The notes: generated by a model not told the origin, from the letters alone. A DNA stretch of 36,756 nucleotides from an uncultured bacterium (GCA_947063875.1 CAMSTY010000037.1:1-36756); one strand, 5' to 3'. Counted from the first letter of the stretch, positions 26,176-34,212 are shown. Translations and numbers: made by a program.

Positions 26176-26976
26176 GCGGCGTTGACATTAGAAACAGCCA
26201 TGTGCATGACATTATTTATTTTTGCTTCGGTTTGTCTCATTCTGCCAATGAAGATCATGAATACAGAGAGGATTGTGCAGGCTTCTCTGGAAGAATCCGG
26301 CGAGGATTTCAGCCGTTATGCCTATGTTTCAAATGCTTTGGAGAATAATAAAGCATTTGCGATAGTCGGAGCCGAAGATTTTGCGAAAGAATTCTGCCGT
26401 CATCTGGTATCCGGCGCAGCCAAGGGATATGCACAAATGCAGGTGATGGATCGCGTGGATACCAATGCCATGAGAGGGGTTAATATGCTGCGAGCTCAGG
26501 TTTTAGAGGATGGGGAAACCATTGATTTGATATTGGATTATGAAATCCGTCTTCCTTTTCCGGTATTAGGGCTTCCGGCTTTACAAAGATCAGCAAGATG
26601 CTGCCGCCGGGCCTGGATTGGAAAGGAAGGAAAGGACTATGACAAAGAAGGAGGACAGTCAGGCGAGGGAGAAGATCCCGTGGTTTATGTAGGAAAGAAC
26701 AGCACTCGTTACCACAAAAACCGAAGCTGTCATTATCTGGCAAATAATCTGAAGGGAGTACCAAAGGAGCAGATAGCAGAGTTGCGCAATAACGGCGGAG
26801 GAAAATACCGTCCTTGTGCTATCTGCGGAAATAATGCAGGCAATATGGTATATATTATGCCAAACGGAAGCAGCTACCATACAGGAAAGTATTGCTCGGC
26901 AATCGTGGCATATGCGCGGGCGGTGCGATTGTCGGAGGTAAGACACCTGGGAGCGTGTTCTTACTGCGGAAAATAG
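26050..26976 (+). CDS. TadE-like pseudopilin with tandem Cys/His C-terminal motifs
   Basis: 308 residues. The first 42 come from the inverted-repeat element. Then follows a TadE-like segment (AALTLETAMCMTLFIFASV, Glu48 at +5 if cut after Ala43; helix about 51-69), an extracytoplasmic domain (70-185), and a C-terminal tail with two similar modules: His222-x4-Cys227 with Cys256-x2-Cys259, and His277-x4-Cys282 with Cys303-x2-Cys306. Each begins YVGKNSTRYH- or YIMPNGSSYH-like. Such modules resemble short zinc-binding (Ada-like) motifs seen at the ends of secreted Firmicutes nucleases. If native N-terminal coding was disrupted, the real start may be a TTG at 26182. The TadE class is inferred. Confidence 0.72.
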   Translation: MPFSMEEKKIKKIVTLQVRILKKHNINIVQNCHRRKAFLSVPAALTLETAMCMTLFIFASVCLILPMKIMNTERIVQASLEESGEDFSRYAYVSNALENNKAFAIVGAEDFAKEFCRHLVSGAAKGYAQMQVMDRVDTNAMRGVNMLRAQVLEDGETIDLILDYEIRLPFPVLGLPALQRSARCCRRAWIGKEGKDYDKEGGQSGEGEDPVVYVGKNSTRYHKNRSCHYLANNLKGVPKEQIAELRNNGGGKYRPCAICGNNAGNMVYIMPNGSSYHTGKYCSAIVAYARAVRLSEVRHLGACSYCGK

Positions 26977-26991
26977 AGAGAAGGTGGGGAG

Positions 26992-27459
26992 ATGAGAATG
27001 GCGGTATTTATGGGATTTTTGCTGGTAGCGGCCGGTCAGGATCTGTATCGAAAAGGGATTAAGGTATGGGTATTTGCATTGTTTGGAATCATTGCACTGG
27101 CAGCAGACGGATATCTGTGGAGTCAGGCAGGCAGTGAGTTTTGCTGGCGGAGCCATTTGTGGAGTTGTGGTGTGGGGGCAGGATTGCTGCTGTTGGGGAA
27201 AATCTGTGGAGGAAGTATTGGAGCAGGGGACGGCTGTTTTTTTCTGATAAGCGGTCTGCTATTGGAATTCTGGGAGAACTTGATGGTACTTTGTATCGGG
27301 GTCATTTTGTGTGGCTCGTATGGATTGTGCCTATTTGTGTGGAAGAAGATTCGGACAGGGGAAAATATAGGCAAGCAAACTGTTCCGTTTCTCCCGTTTG
27401 CCGTGATCCCGGGAGTATGGATGGCAGTGGAAAACAATTTTTGGAGGTGGCAGAAATGA
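26992..27459 (+). CDS. Second A24-type prepilin peptidase
   Basis: 155 residues, about five hydrophobic helices. Both A24 Asp are in place: after the first helix (VAAGQDLYRKGIKVWV) and in GSIGAGDGCFF. It is shorter and only distantly like the peptidase at 19025. It sits between two TadE-like genes, so it could process those pseudopilins while the first one processes Flp. The start may be ATG 26992 or 26998; AAGGTGGGGAG at 26981-26991 fits 26998 slightly better. Its stop overlaps the next start (ATGA). Confidence 0.8.
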   Translation: MRMAVFMGFLLVAAGQDLYRKGIKVWVFALFGIIALAADGYLWSQAGSEFCWRSHLWSCGVGAGLLLLGKICGGSIGAGDGCFFLISGLLLEFWENLMVLCIGVILCGSYGLCLFVWKKIRTGENIGKQTVPFLPFAVIPGVWMAVENNFWRWQK

Positions 27460-27743
27460 TGGGAAAAGAGCTGGCGGGCAGTTATACGGTAGAAACGGCA
27501 GGCGTGATGGCTGTAGTGCTTTTTACAGTGATGATTTTACTAAACCAGGCCTTTCATGTCCGTGCGGAAACCGTGGGAAAATTCACGGTGCATGAAGCAG
27601 TAGAGCGGGAACGCCATGAGATTGCATATCGGGACAGACGGGAGATTACAAAACAGGAGAAAGGGATGCGCTGGGGGATCGAACTTACGGCACCGGTGTT
27701 TTGCCCGGAAGAGTCTTTGCGGATGTGGAGCCTGGCAGAATAA
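27456..27743 (+). CDS. Small TadE-like pseudopilin
   Basis: 95 residues. The longer open frame starting upstream overlaps the peptidase gene and is not real; the ATG at 27456 overlaps that gene's stop and has GGAGGTGG 5 bases upstream. The N-terminus has a pilin-type processing pattern, Gly8 followed by SYTVETAGVM with Glu at +5, then one hydrophobic helix (to about residue 30). The rest is charged, without a known fold, and ends APVFCPEESLRMWSLAE. Probably a minor pilin or pseudopilin of the Tad machine. Confidence 0.72.
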   Translation: MMGKELAGSYTVETAGVMAVVLFTVMILLNQAFHVRAETVGKFTVHEAVERERHEIAYRDRREITKQEKGMRWGIELTAPVFCPEESLRMWSLAE

Positions 27744-27762
27744 AAGGAGGCATGACATAGAA

Positions 27763-29019
27763 ATGAAGATCAGCTACCGCAGAGAATTTAAACATAATTA
27801 CCTGATTGTTGATCCGGAAGAGTTGTACTGGCAGGGTTATGAAAGCCAGATGTTGTCGAGAAATTCCGTGGAAGGAACATTGCGGTTTCAGATTCGGCAG
27901 ATGGATGACGGTGTACGTTTTTATTATGAGATCACGTCAAAACAGCCGTTGGCCAGAATCCTGGCCAACCGCAATATCCGGGCGGAAGAGATCCGAAAGC
28001 TGGTGACTGGAATCTTTGGGGTATTGGAACGGACGGAGGCATATCTGCTAAGGGAGGGAAGTATTTTGCTGGACCCGCAGTATTTGTATGTTGATCCTGA
28101 TACTTTTCGCATCTGGCTATGTTTGATTCCGGGGCTGAATCGGGTATTTCCAGAAGATTTTGGAAAACTGCTGGAGTATTTATTGGGCAGTGTTGACCAT
28201 CAGGATAAGGAAAGTGTTGTATTGGCGTATGGCCTGTACCAGGAAACAAGAAAGGAAAATTATGGATTGGAAGATCTGGGCCGTCTCCTGAGAAAGGAAA
28301 AGAAAAGGGATACAGAGAAAGCAGAAGGAGAGAACGAGGACAGACAGGGAGAAAAAGAAAATGATGAGGAAAGAACTCAGCTTAGGTTTTCAGGGGATAG
28401 TAAAAGAGAGCCGGAGGGACGGCAGAGAAATGGTTGTTTTAATAGTAAGGCAGAAGATGCAAAAGCCGGCAGCAGGAAAGAAAGAAAATGGAAGGCAAAG
28501 TGGAATCAGTGGAAAGGGAAGCTTATATCTGCGTCAGATAAGGAAGAGGATTCCATACCGGTGCGGGTTCCGTGGGAGATGATGTTCCGGCCGGAGCAGG
28601 AAGAATCCGGAACACAGGAGGAACAGGCAACACGATTTTCGAGGGCGGAAGAAAAAAGGTTACCAGAAAAAGAAATGCCTTTTGCAGGGCAGGGGACTGC
28701 TTTGCTGGCAGATTTTTCGGAAAGTAATGAGCAGAGAATGTTGCGGGCGCTTGATCCAGATGGGGTTGATATTCATATAGCTTATTATCCGTTTATTATT
28801 GGAAAACAGGCGAATCTGGTAGACTTTGTGCTGGAGAGGGATACTGTCAGTCGCCTGCATTTGAGAATAGACCGGGATGGTGAGCAGTATAAAATTAAAG
28901 ATCTGAATTCTACCAATGGCACGCTGCTCTGCGGGCGGTTGCTGGAAAATAATGAGGAAGCACAGTTGAATACAGGCGATGAAATCTGTATCTCACAATA
29001 TCGCTACCGTTTTGAGTGA
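27763..29019 (+). CDS. DUF6382 and FHA domain protein at the end of the pilus operon
   Basis: 418 residues, cytosolic. Residues 1-165 (MKISYRREFKHNYLIVD, YYEITSKQPLARILANR, LLDPQYLYVDP, IWLCLIPG) fit DUF6382, a domain found before FHA in Clostridia. A charged, probably disordered linker (about 175-335) joins it to an FHA domain (341-418) with the phospho-threonine pocket: Gly347 (GKQ), Ser363-Arg364 with His366 (SRLH), and NSTNG (382-386). FHA domains bind pThr proteins, so this may couple Ser/Thr kinase signalling to pilus assembly. AAAAGGAGG lies 12 bases before the ATG. No clear terminator follows; a weak hairpin lies at about 29036-29053. Confidence 0.82.
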   Translation: MKISYRREFKHNYLIVDPEELYWQGYESQMLSRNSVEGTLRFQIRQMDDGVRFYYEITSKQPLARILANRNIRAEEIRKLVTGIFGVLERTEAYLLREGSILLDPQYLYVDPDTFRIWLCLIPGLNRVFPEDFGKLLEYLLGSVDHQDKESVVLAYGLYQETRKENYGLEDLGRLLRKEKKRDTEKAEGENEDRQGEKENDEERTQLRFSGDSKREPEGRQRNGCFNSKAEDAKAGSRKERKWKAKWNQWKGKLISASDKEEDSIPVRVPWEMMFRPEQEESGTQEEQATRFSRAEEKRLPEKEMPFAGQGTALLADFSESNEQRMLRALDPDGVDIHIAYYPFIIGKQANLVDFVLERDTVSRLHLRIDRDGEQYKIKDLNSTNGTLLCGRLLENNEEAQLNTGDEICISQYRYRFE

Positions 29020-29075
29020 AAAGTGTGAAAATCATTTTTCGGCCATATCCGAAACGGTAGTAGATTCTTAAATTT

Positions 29076-29750
29076 GTGGTGAAGAAATGGTATGATAAAG
29101 CCACCCAATACAGAAGGGATTATGGTATGGGAAGCGTTTATGACGGCGTGTTCCGGACAATTTCAAATGACTGCCGGAAGCTGGTTATTCCCATAATCAA
29201 CGAGATTTTCGGGGAAACATATACAGGTGAGGAAGAAATCCGTTTTTTCCCCAACGAACATTTTTTAGATCAGCAGGATGAAGCGGATAAAGAACGAATT
29301 ACAGACACAAATTTTACGATTTTTGGAAAGATGCCAAGGAAATACCATGTTGAGTGTGAGAGCAGTCTGCCAGATGGAAAAATCACGATAAGGCTTTTTA
29401 AATATGACACGCAGATAGCGCTTGATGAGGGCAAGGTAACAGAGGAAACGCTGACAGTGACATTTCCCAATACGGCGGTTCTGTACCTTCGGGCCTACAA
29501 AAAGAAACCTGACAAAATGAAATATGTTATCATCACGCCGGGAGGGATGGTTCAGTATGACAGCTTGCAGGACTTCAGACCGTGTGAAATAGCAAACCAT
29601 ATCCGAAGATGGAGGATTGTTGACTTTTATAAAATTTTCGAGTATTATTGTTATCAAAGAAGAAATTTTGCAATATCTAAGGGCAGGACGAAAAAGTGTC
29701 TGGCCTATTTGAAAATATATGTTAGGATTATCGATGAAGTTCGACAATAA
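29076..29750 (+). pseudogene. Rearranged remnant of an Rpn-like PD-(D/E)XK transposase/nuclease
   Basis: The first 160 codons (DKATQYRRDYGMGSVYDGVF, EIRFFPNEHFLDQQDEADKE, ITDTNF, YHVECESSLPDGKITI, FPNTAVLYLRAYKK, VIITPGGMVQYD) are recognisable as the start of the Lachnospiraceae Rpn family, a PD-(D/E)XK recombination-promoting nuclease group. After MVQYD the expected long C-terminal part is missing. The remaining 55 or so residues do not fit the family and overlap a promoter for the next gene. No good ribosome site precedes the GTG at 29076. I therefore call it a truncated insertion, not a working gene. It separates the pilus operon from the rhomboid operon. Confidence 0.7.
29620..29648 (+). 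promoter_or_regulatory. Promoter of the rhomboid-HIT-sigma operon
   Basis: TTGACT (29620-29625), 17-bp spacer, TATTAT (29643-29648), about 110 bases before the rhomboid start and inside the odd tail of the Rpn-like ORF. Both boxes are 5/6 to consensus. Confidence 0.65.
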
Positions 29751-29758
29751 GAGCGGTA

Positions 29759-30415
29759 ATGGGCTATCATCGGAATTTGGAGATGATAGAATTGAAATGG
29801 CGTAACAGAAAGCGAGCCTGGGTCAATGGTACTCTGATTGTTCTGAATATTATGTATTTTCTATACCTGGAAATAGCAGGATCTAGTGAAGATACCTTGT
29901 TCATGCTGCATCATGGGGCAATGTTTGCCCCTTGGATTGTGGAGAAACATGAGTATTATCGGCTGTTGACATCCACTTTTATGCATTTTGGAATTCACCA
30001 TATAACAAACAATATGATTCTTTTGTTTGTATTAGGAGATAATATGGAACGCGCACTGGGAAGTGCAAAATATCTGCTCTTTTATCTGTTGTGTGGGATA
30101 GGGGCAAATGTGGCGTCACTTGTGGTTGAATTAAACAGTTCCGTCCAGGCAGTAGGCGCTGGGGCGTCCGGAGCGATTTTCGGAGTAATCGGCGGTCTCT
30201 TTTATGTAGTAACGATCAATTGGGGACAATTGGAGGATCTGAATACCACACAATTGGTAGTTATGATCCTATTATCTCTTTATCATGGATTTACAAGTAC
30301 CGGGGTAGACAATGTGGCCCATGTGGGAGGACTGGTGTTAGGGATGCTTTTGGCAGCGGTTTTATATCGGAAACCGAAACCAGAACCCAAACGGGAATAT
30401 TGGGAAATACGATAA
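29759..30415 (+). CDS. Rhomboid-family intramembrane serine protease
   Basis: 218 residues with about six membrane helices. The catalytic Ser137 is in GAGASGAIFG and its His188 in VDNVAHVGGL. The oxyanion region has FGIHHITNNM (77-86) and HYYRLLTSTF-like residues before it. The basic tail ends in KPKPEPKREYWEIR. Rhomboids cleave membrane proteins within the helix; the substrate is unknown, although the pilus pseudopilins next door are single-pass proteins. The start at 29759 has only a weak ribosome site. HIT and sigma genes follow closely. Confidence 0.93.
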   Translation: MGYHRNLEMIELKWRNRKRAWVNGTLIVLNIMYFLYLEIAGSSEDTLFMLHHGAMFAPWIVEKHEYYRLLTSTFMHFGIHHITNNMILLFVLGDNMERALGSAKYLLFYLLCGIGANVASLVVELNSSVQAVGAGASGAIFGVIGGLFYVVTINWGQLEDLNTTQLVVMILLSLYHGFTSTGVDNVAHVGGLVLGMLLAAVLYRKPKPEPKREYWEIR

Positions 30416-30432
30416 AAGGAGGAGATGTGAGG

Positions 30433-30858
30433 ATGAAAGACGACGGCTGTATTTTCTGCAAAATTGCAAATGGGGAGATTCCGTCTGCAACAGTTTTTGA
30501 GGATGAGGATTTCCGGGTGATTTTAGACCTGGGCCCGGCATCGAAAGGACATGCATTGATTCTGCCCAAACAGCATTTTAAAGATCTCTGTGAGGCAGAG
30601 TGTTCGACGATGGCGAAAATCCTTCCCTTGGCCGGGAGAGTAGGTCAGGGGATGAAGAAAGAGTTAGGCGCCAGCGGATTTAATGTGGTACAAAATAACG
30701 GCGTTAGCGCCGGACAGACGGTATTTCATCTGCATGTGCATGTGATTCCGCGATATGACGGCGGGCCGGTTATCGTGGGTTGGACTCCTGGAGCAGCTAC
30801 GGCTGAAGAACTGGCAGAAACGGCAGAGATGATAAAAAAAGGGATGCAGGAATTGTAA
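30433..30858 (+). CDS. HIT family nucleotide hydrolase/transferase
   Basis: 141 residues from the ATG at 30433, with AAGGAGGAG about 8 bases upstream; a longer open frame overlaps the rhomboid gene and is not used. N-terminal CIFCKIANGEIPS and the catalytic HIT triad HLHVHVIPR (His99, His101, His103) are intact. HIT proteins of this type hydrolyse adenosine phosphoramidates or dinucleoside polyphosphates. A common housekeeping gene in Firmicutes. It lies 17 bases after the rhomboid stop and 26 bases before the sigma gene. Confidence 0.96.
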   Translation: MKDDGCIFCKIANGEIPSATVFEDEDFRVILDLGPASKGHALILPKQHFKDLCEAECSTMAKILPLAGRVGQGMKKELGASGFNVVQNNGVSAGQTVFHLHVHVIPRYDGGPVIVGWTPGAATAEELAETAEMIKKGMQEL

Positions 30859-30884
30859 TATACGAATGGGAGATATGGAAAAGC

Positions 30885-31496
30885 ATGAATTCAAAAGAAG
30901 AACAGTTTCTTGCTATTTATGAAGCTTATATGCCATTGCTGCGTATTATTGCGAGAAAGAAAATGATTCCGCCGGATGATATCGATGATCTGATACAAGA
31001 GAGTTTTGCTTCTTACTACAGCCATTATCCTTTGGACTGGCCAGATTACAAAATAAAATCCACCTTGGCAAAGATTATCAGAAACCGGTGTACGGACTAT
31101 TATCGAAGACAGGGAACGAATCCTGTTACTTATTATGATCCAGCGATCATTCAGGAGGTTGCTTTGTCTGACAGTCGGAAAAGTGGCAGAGATAATCTGA
31201 GCATCCTTTTGGAACAACAGGAATGTGAGGCAGTATTAGCGGCAATCAGGAGTATGAAAGAGGAATGGGAACAGGTATTTACTTTGCATGTGATTGAGGA
31301 TCGGCCGATGACGGAAGTCAGCCGGATTTTAGGAGTCAGTCCAGAGGCGTGCAGGGCAAGATTATCCAGAGGAAGAAAGTATTTGAGGAAATGCCTTTGC
31401 CCGGAAGACCCGGAGAAGTACCGTCCTACAGCGAGGAGCAAGTCTTCTCCATTGGTTAATATATCAGAAGATAAAAAGCTTCCGGAAGGAACATAA
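30885..31496 (+). CDS. ECF-like sigma-70 family factor
   Basis: 203 residues. Region 2 (IDDLIQESFASYYSHYPLDW, then KIIRNRCTDYYRRQG) and region 4 (VFTLHVIEDRPMTEVSRILG, SPEACRARLSRGRKYLRK) are clear, with no region 1.1 or 3. A Lys/Ser-rich tail of about 30 residues follows. ECF factors usually sit beside an anti-sigma gene. Here the next gene on the same strand is the DUF4367-like protein at 32707, but murG on the other strand lies between. The target promoters are unknown. RBS GGAAAAG is weak. Confidence 0.88.
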   Translation: MNSKEEQFLAIYEAYMPLLRIIARKKMIPPDDIDDLIQESFASYYSHYPLDWPDYKIKSTLAKIIRNRCTDYYRRQGTNPVTYYDPAIIQEVALSDSRKSGRDNLSILLEQQECEAVLAAIRSMKEEWEQVFTLHVIEDRPMTEVSRILGVSPEACRARLSRGRKYLRKCLCPEDPEKYRPTARSKSSPLVNISEDKKLPEGT

Positions 31497-31508
31497 ATAC
31501 AGTCAAGA

Positions 31509-32576
31509 TTAAGTCTCTGCGAAGGATGAGATCAAGTCTATAATCGTAGAGACCGCATCATTTAATGTACTTTGTTCCATGGCAGATATATATTGCTGTC
31601 GGTTCTGAAATGTATCCTGAATGGCATGCAAAAGGTTATCATTGCTGATTTGCTCTTCTTCCAGAACTTTAGAGAAACCTTGTTTTTCAAAAGAACGGGC
31701 ATTCAGGATCTGATCGCCACGGCTGGCTGCTGCAGAAAGAGGAATCAGTATGTTGGGTTTGCGCAATGCCAGTATTTCACAGATGGAATTTGCCCCGGCC
31801 CGTGATATGATCAGATCTGCAGCAGCAAACAGGTGACGCAGAGGTGCATCTACATACTCATATTGTACATATCCGTTCTGGCCAATCAGATTTTCATCCA
31901 GATTGCCTTTGCCACAGATATGTATGATCTGGAAGGTGTCCAGAAGCGTTGGAAGAAGCTTTCGGACAGCATTGTTGACAGTAACAGAACCTAGACTGCC
32001 TCCAATCACGAGCAGAATGGGACGGCTGGCAGACAGTTTGGCGTAGTTAAGTCCGGTAAGACGATCACCTTCCAGTAACTCCCTGCGAATAGGAGAACCA
32101 GTAAGAACTGCTTTTTGCGGAGGAAGGTATGCCAGAGTTTCCGGAAAATTGCAGCAGACCTTGACGGCAGAAGGAATGCAGATTTTGTTGGCAAGTCCGG
32201 GAGTCATGTCGGATTCGTGGATAATGGAAGGAATCTTATAATGCCTGGCGGCCAGGACCACCGGTACGGCGACAAAGCCGCCTTTGGAGAATACCACATC
32301 CGGACGGAATTTTTTAATCAGTCTTAAAGCCTCCGTATAACCTTTCAGTACACGAAAAGGATCTGAGAGATTTTTTAAATCGAAATATCGGCGCAGCTTG
32401 CCGGAAGAAATGCCGTTGTATTCGATACCGGCTCCTTCGATCAGTTTTCGTTCGATTCCGTTATAGGAACCGATGTAGCGGATTTCGTAGCCGCGTTCCT
32501 TTAACGATGGAATTAGCGCCAGGTTCGGGGTGACGTGTCCGGCAGTTCCTCCGCCGGTCAGGATGATTTTTTTCAT
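31509..32576 (-). CDS. murG: UDP-GlcNAc:lipid I N-acetylglucosaminyltransferase MurG
   Basis: 355 residues from the ATG at 32576, which has GGAGGCC upstream; the open frame continues further but without support. N-terminal [11 protein letters not shown] (6-16) binds the lipid-linked acceptor side, and the C-terminal lobe has [23 protein letters not shown] and [10 protein letters not shown] for UDP-GlcNAc. It converts lipid I to lipid II at the inner membrane face. It stands alone here, outside any division/cell-wall cluster. It ends 12 bases from the sigma gene end, with no clear terminator between. Confidence 0.95.
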   Translation of the reverse strand: MKKIILTGGGTAGHVTPNLALIPSLKERGYEIRYIGSYNGIERKLIEGAGIEYNGISSGKLRRYFDLKNLSDPFRVLKGYTEALRLIKKFRPDVVFSKGGFVAVPVVLAARHYKIPSIIHESDMTPGLANKICIPSAVKVCCNFPETLAYLPPQKAVLTGSPIRRELLEGDRLTGLNYAKLSASRPILLVIGGSLGSVTVNNAVRKLLPTLLDTFQIIHICGKGNLDENLIGQNGYVQYEYVDAPLRHLFAAADLIISRAGANSICEILALRKPNILIPLSAAASRGDQILNARSFEKQGFSKVLEEEQISNDNLLHAIQDTFQNRQQYISAMEQSTLNDAVSTIIDLISSFAET

Positions 32577-32589
32577 AAGAAGGCCTCCA

Positions 32590-32645
32590 TTGATGGTTCG
32601 CTGTAATTCTATATTATATAGTAATGATAACTGCCGAAAAGTCAA
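32590..32645. promoter_or_regulatory. Divergent promoter region between murG and the anti-sigma-like gene
   Basis: Minus strand, for murG: TTGACT (32640-32645), 16-bp spacer, TACTAT (32618-32623). Plus strand, for the downstream gene: TTGATG (32590-32595), 16-bp spacer, TATTAT (32612-32617). The -10 regions nearly touch, so the two would compete. Box quality is moderate. Confidence 0.4.
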
Positions 32646-32706
32646 CCCTGAATTTGTTCGGAGAACGTTGGAAAAAATGGAAGACTGTGAAAGTGGAGAG
32701 ATACTT

Positions 32707-33516
32707 TTGAAAAAATCATATGATGAGAAGCAAAGTCAAATAGAATCTTGGCTTCGGATAACGGCTGACATGGATGATGACAGTTTGCTGCGGGAAATGG
32801 AAGAAGCCGAGCGGGAATGGGAACAGGAAAAAGCCTTGCATCCAGAAGCGGCCGAAAGGATAAAGCAGGAGGCCCGTCTGGGAGCAAGTCTTGTCATGGC
32901 CAAGGTGGAGGCAGAAAAGGAGAGGGAATATAGGAGAAGGCAGACGGCCAGAAGAAAGCAGGTTACAAAGGTTGCGGCACTGACGGTAGTGATTGGAGGG
33001 ATGTTGGCTGGGGGGATTAGTTCGGCGGCAAGGAGTGAGCATCAATATCAACAGTTTCCTGAGCAGCGGAAAGGAAACATGCTGATAAAGCATAATGCAC
33101 CAGCAGAAATTATAAATGATAAACTTGATGAAGTTTACAAATTGATATATAAAGAATTGAATATACCAGTTTTAATGTTAGATTATATGCCAGATGAAAT
33201 GCAATTTGATAAAATGGAACTAAAAAAAGAGCACATAGTTCTTAAATTTTCATATAAAGGTCAATATATATATTTAAAAGAAGATAAAAATAAAGAGAAA
33301 AATATAATTTCCATATTAGATTCAGATCGGGATTCTCAGCTGGAAATATATAATGAATGGATTGAAAAGAATGTATATTTGGAAGAAAATAAACTGAAGA
33401 ATGGAGAGATAGAATATAGTGTGGGTATAGAAGGCGAAGAAGCATTTTACTATATTTCGGGAGTTATGGATAAAACAGAATTTATTGAAATAGTAAAGGG
33501 ACTAAGATATCAATAG
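32707..33516 (+). CDS. DUF4367-like membrane protein, candidate anti-sigma factor
   Basis: 269 residues from the TTG at 32707, which has GTGGAGAG 6 bases upstream; ATG 32677 is an alternative adding 10 residues. A charged cytosolic N-part (about 1-85, [20 protein letters not shown]), one hydrophobic helix (about 96-113, [20 protein letters not shown]), then an outer domain ending [20 protein letters not shown] and [12 protein letters not shown], the end pattern of DUF4367, common in Clostridial proteins paired with ECF sigma factors. Base composition changes sharply within the gene at about 33060-33100. The anti-sigma role is inference from layout and neighbourhood. Confidence 0.7.
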   Translation: MKKSYDEKQSQIESWLRITADMDDDSLLREMEEAEREWEQEKALHPEAAERIKQEARLGASLVMAKVEAEKEREYRRRQTARRKQVTKVAALTVVIGGMLAGGISSAARSEHQYQQFPEQRKGNMLIKHNAPAEIINDKLDEVYKLIYKELNIPVLMLDYMPDEMQFDKMELKKEHIVLKFSYKGQYIYLKEDKNKEKNIISILDSDRDSQLEIYNEWIEKNVYLEENKLKNGEIEYSVGIEGEEAFYYISGVMDKTEFIEIVKGLRYQ

Positions 33517-33533
33517 TTAAGAGGAAAAGGAGC

Positions 33534-34037
33534 ATGAAAAAATTTTTAAAAAATAGTTTAACTGTATGTTTATCGATAATGCTAATAATGGCATTAGTGA
33601 CTACAGCATATGCACAAAGTAAAACTTTATCAGATGAAACTGGTATAACAAGAACGTATGAAGGTGAAGATTTTGTTAGAATAGAAGCATCTCCGAGAGG
33701 GCAGTTAATATCTTCTGTTCAGCTAGAATTGTCAGAAGAAGGCTATCATAGATTGGGAATTTATTCTGAGATTTTATGTCATACAGATATGAGAAAGATA
33801 ATGATGTCTGTGACTTTGCAAAAGCTGGAGAATGGCAGCTGGACAAATGTACACCGTAAAGAGGTTCAATGGTTAGAGGAAGACTATCCTAATTTATCAA
33901 TGGCAACAGTCACTTATGAACTTTCAGGGATGTCAGCGGGAAAATATCGTCTAAGAGGAGGATATTCCGTTTTTGAATCAGATGGAAGTTTACAGGAGTT
34001 TAAAACAGTAACAACAGCTGCGTTGACCATCAATTAA
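33534..34037 (+). CDS. Secreted protein, possibly DUF6147
   Basis: 167 residues. A clear signal peptide (MKKFLKNSLTVCLSIMLIMA, cut after TTAYA near residue 27). The mature part is beta-rich with IRTYEGEDF-like, EEGYHRLGIYSEILC, VQWLEEDYPNLSMATVTYEL and AGKYRLRGGYSVFES. The pattern recalls DUF6147 proteins of Clostridia from memory; their function is unknown. AAAGGAG precedes the start. It lies 17 bases after the anti-sigma-like gene and shares its AT-rich composition, so the two may have arrived or evolved together. Ended by the hairpin at 34146-34191. Confidence 0.7.
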   Translation: MKKFLKNSLTVCLSIMLIMALVTTAYAQSKTLSDETGITRTYEGEDFVRIEASPRGQLISSVQLELSEEGYHRLGIYSEILCHTDMRKIMMSVTLQKLENGSWTNVHRKEVQWLEEDYPNLSMATVTYELSGMSAGKYRLRGGYSVFESDGSLQEFKTVTTAALTIN

Positions 34038-34097
34038 AGACATTATTTCCATAATTTCATACACAATGTTTTTTTGCAATGCCTACATTATATACCA

Positions 34098-34195
34098 AAT
34101 CCTAAGCCTACAAAATTCAAGACATAAAAATCAATGCTAAGGATTAAAAGGCTTATGGGCAAAGCCAAAATGCTTCATCCATAAGCCTTTTTCAA
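34098..34195. terminator. Bidirectional terminator between convergent genes
   Basis: Perfect 13-bp stem AAAAGGCTTATGG (34146-34158) with CCATAAGCCTTTT (34179-34191), followed by TTTC on the plus side and preceded by an A-run. Directly upstream is a second weak inverted repeat, AATCCTAAGC (34098-34107) with GCTAAGGATT (34136-34145), one mismatch. The rest of the 34038-34212 gap is AT-rich and holds nothing else I can name. Confidence 0.85.
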
Positions 34196-34212
34196 AAAAG
34201 CAATAAAATCTT

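Noticed and set aside
27141-27455. Upstream extension of the small TadE-like frame
   Set aside because: Overlaps the second prepilin peptidase in another frame; the ATG at 27456 has a proper ribosome site and the pilin-like start.
27752-27760. Mini-ORF ATG-ACA-TAG right after the AAAAGGAGG of the FHA gene
   Set aside because: Only one base separates it from the ribosome site, too close for initiation.
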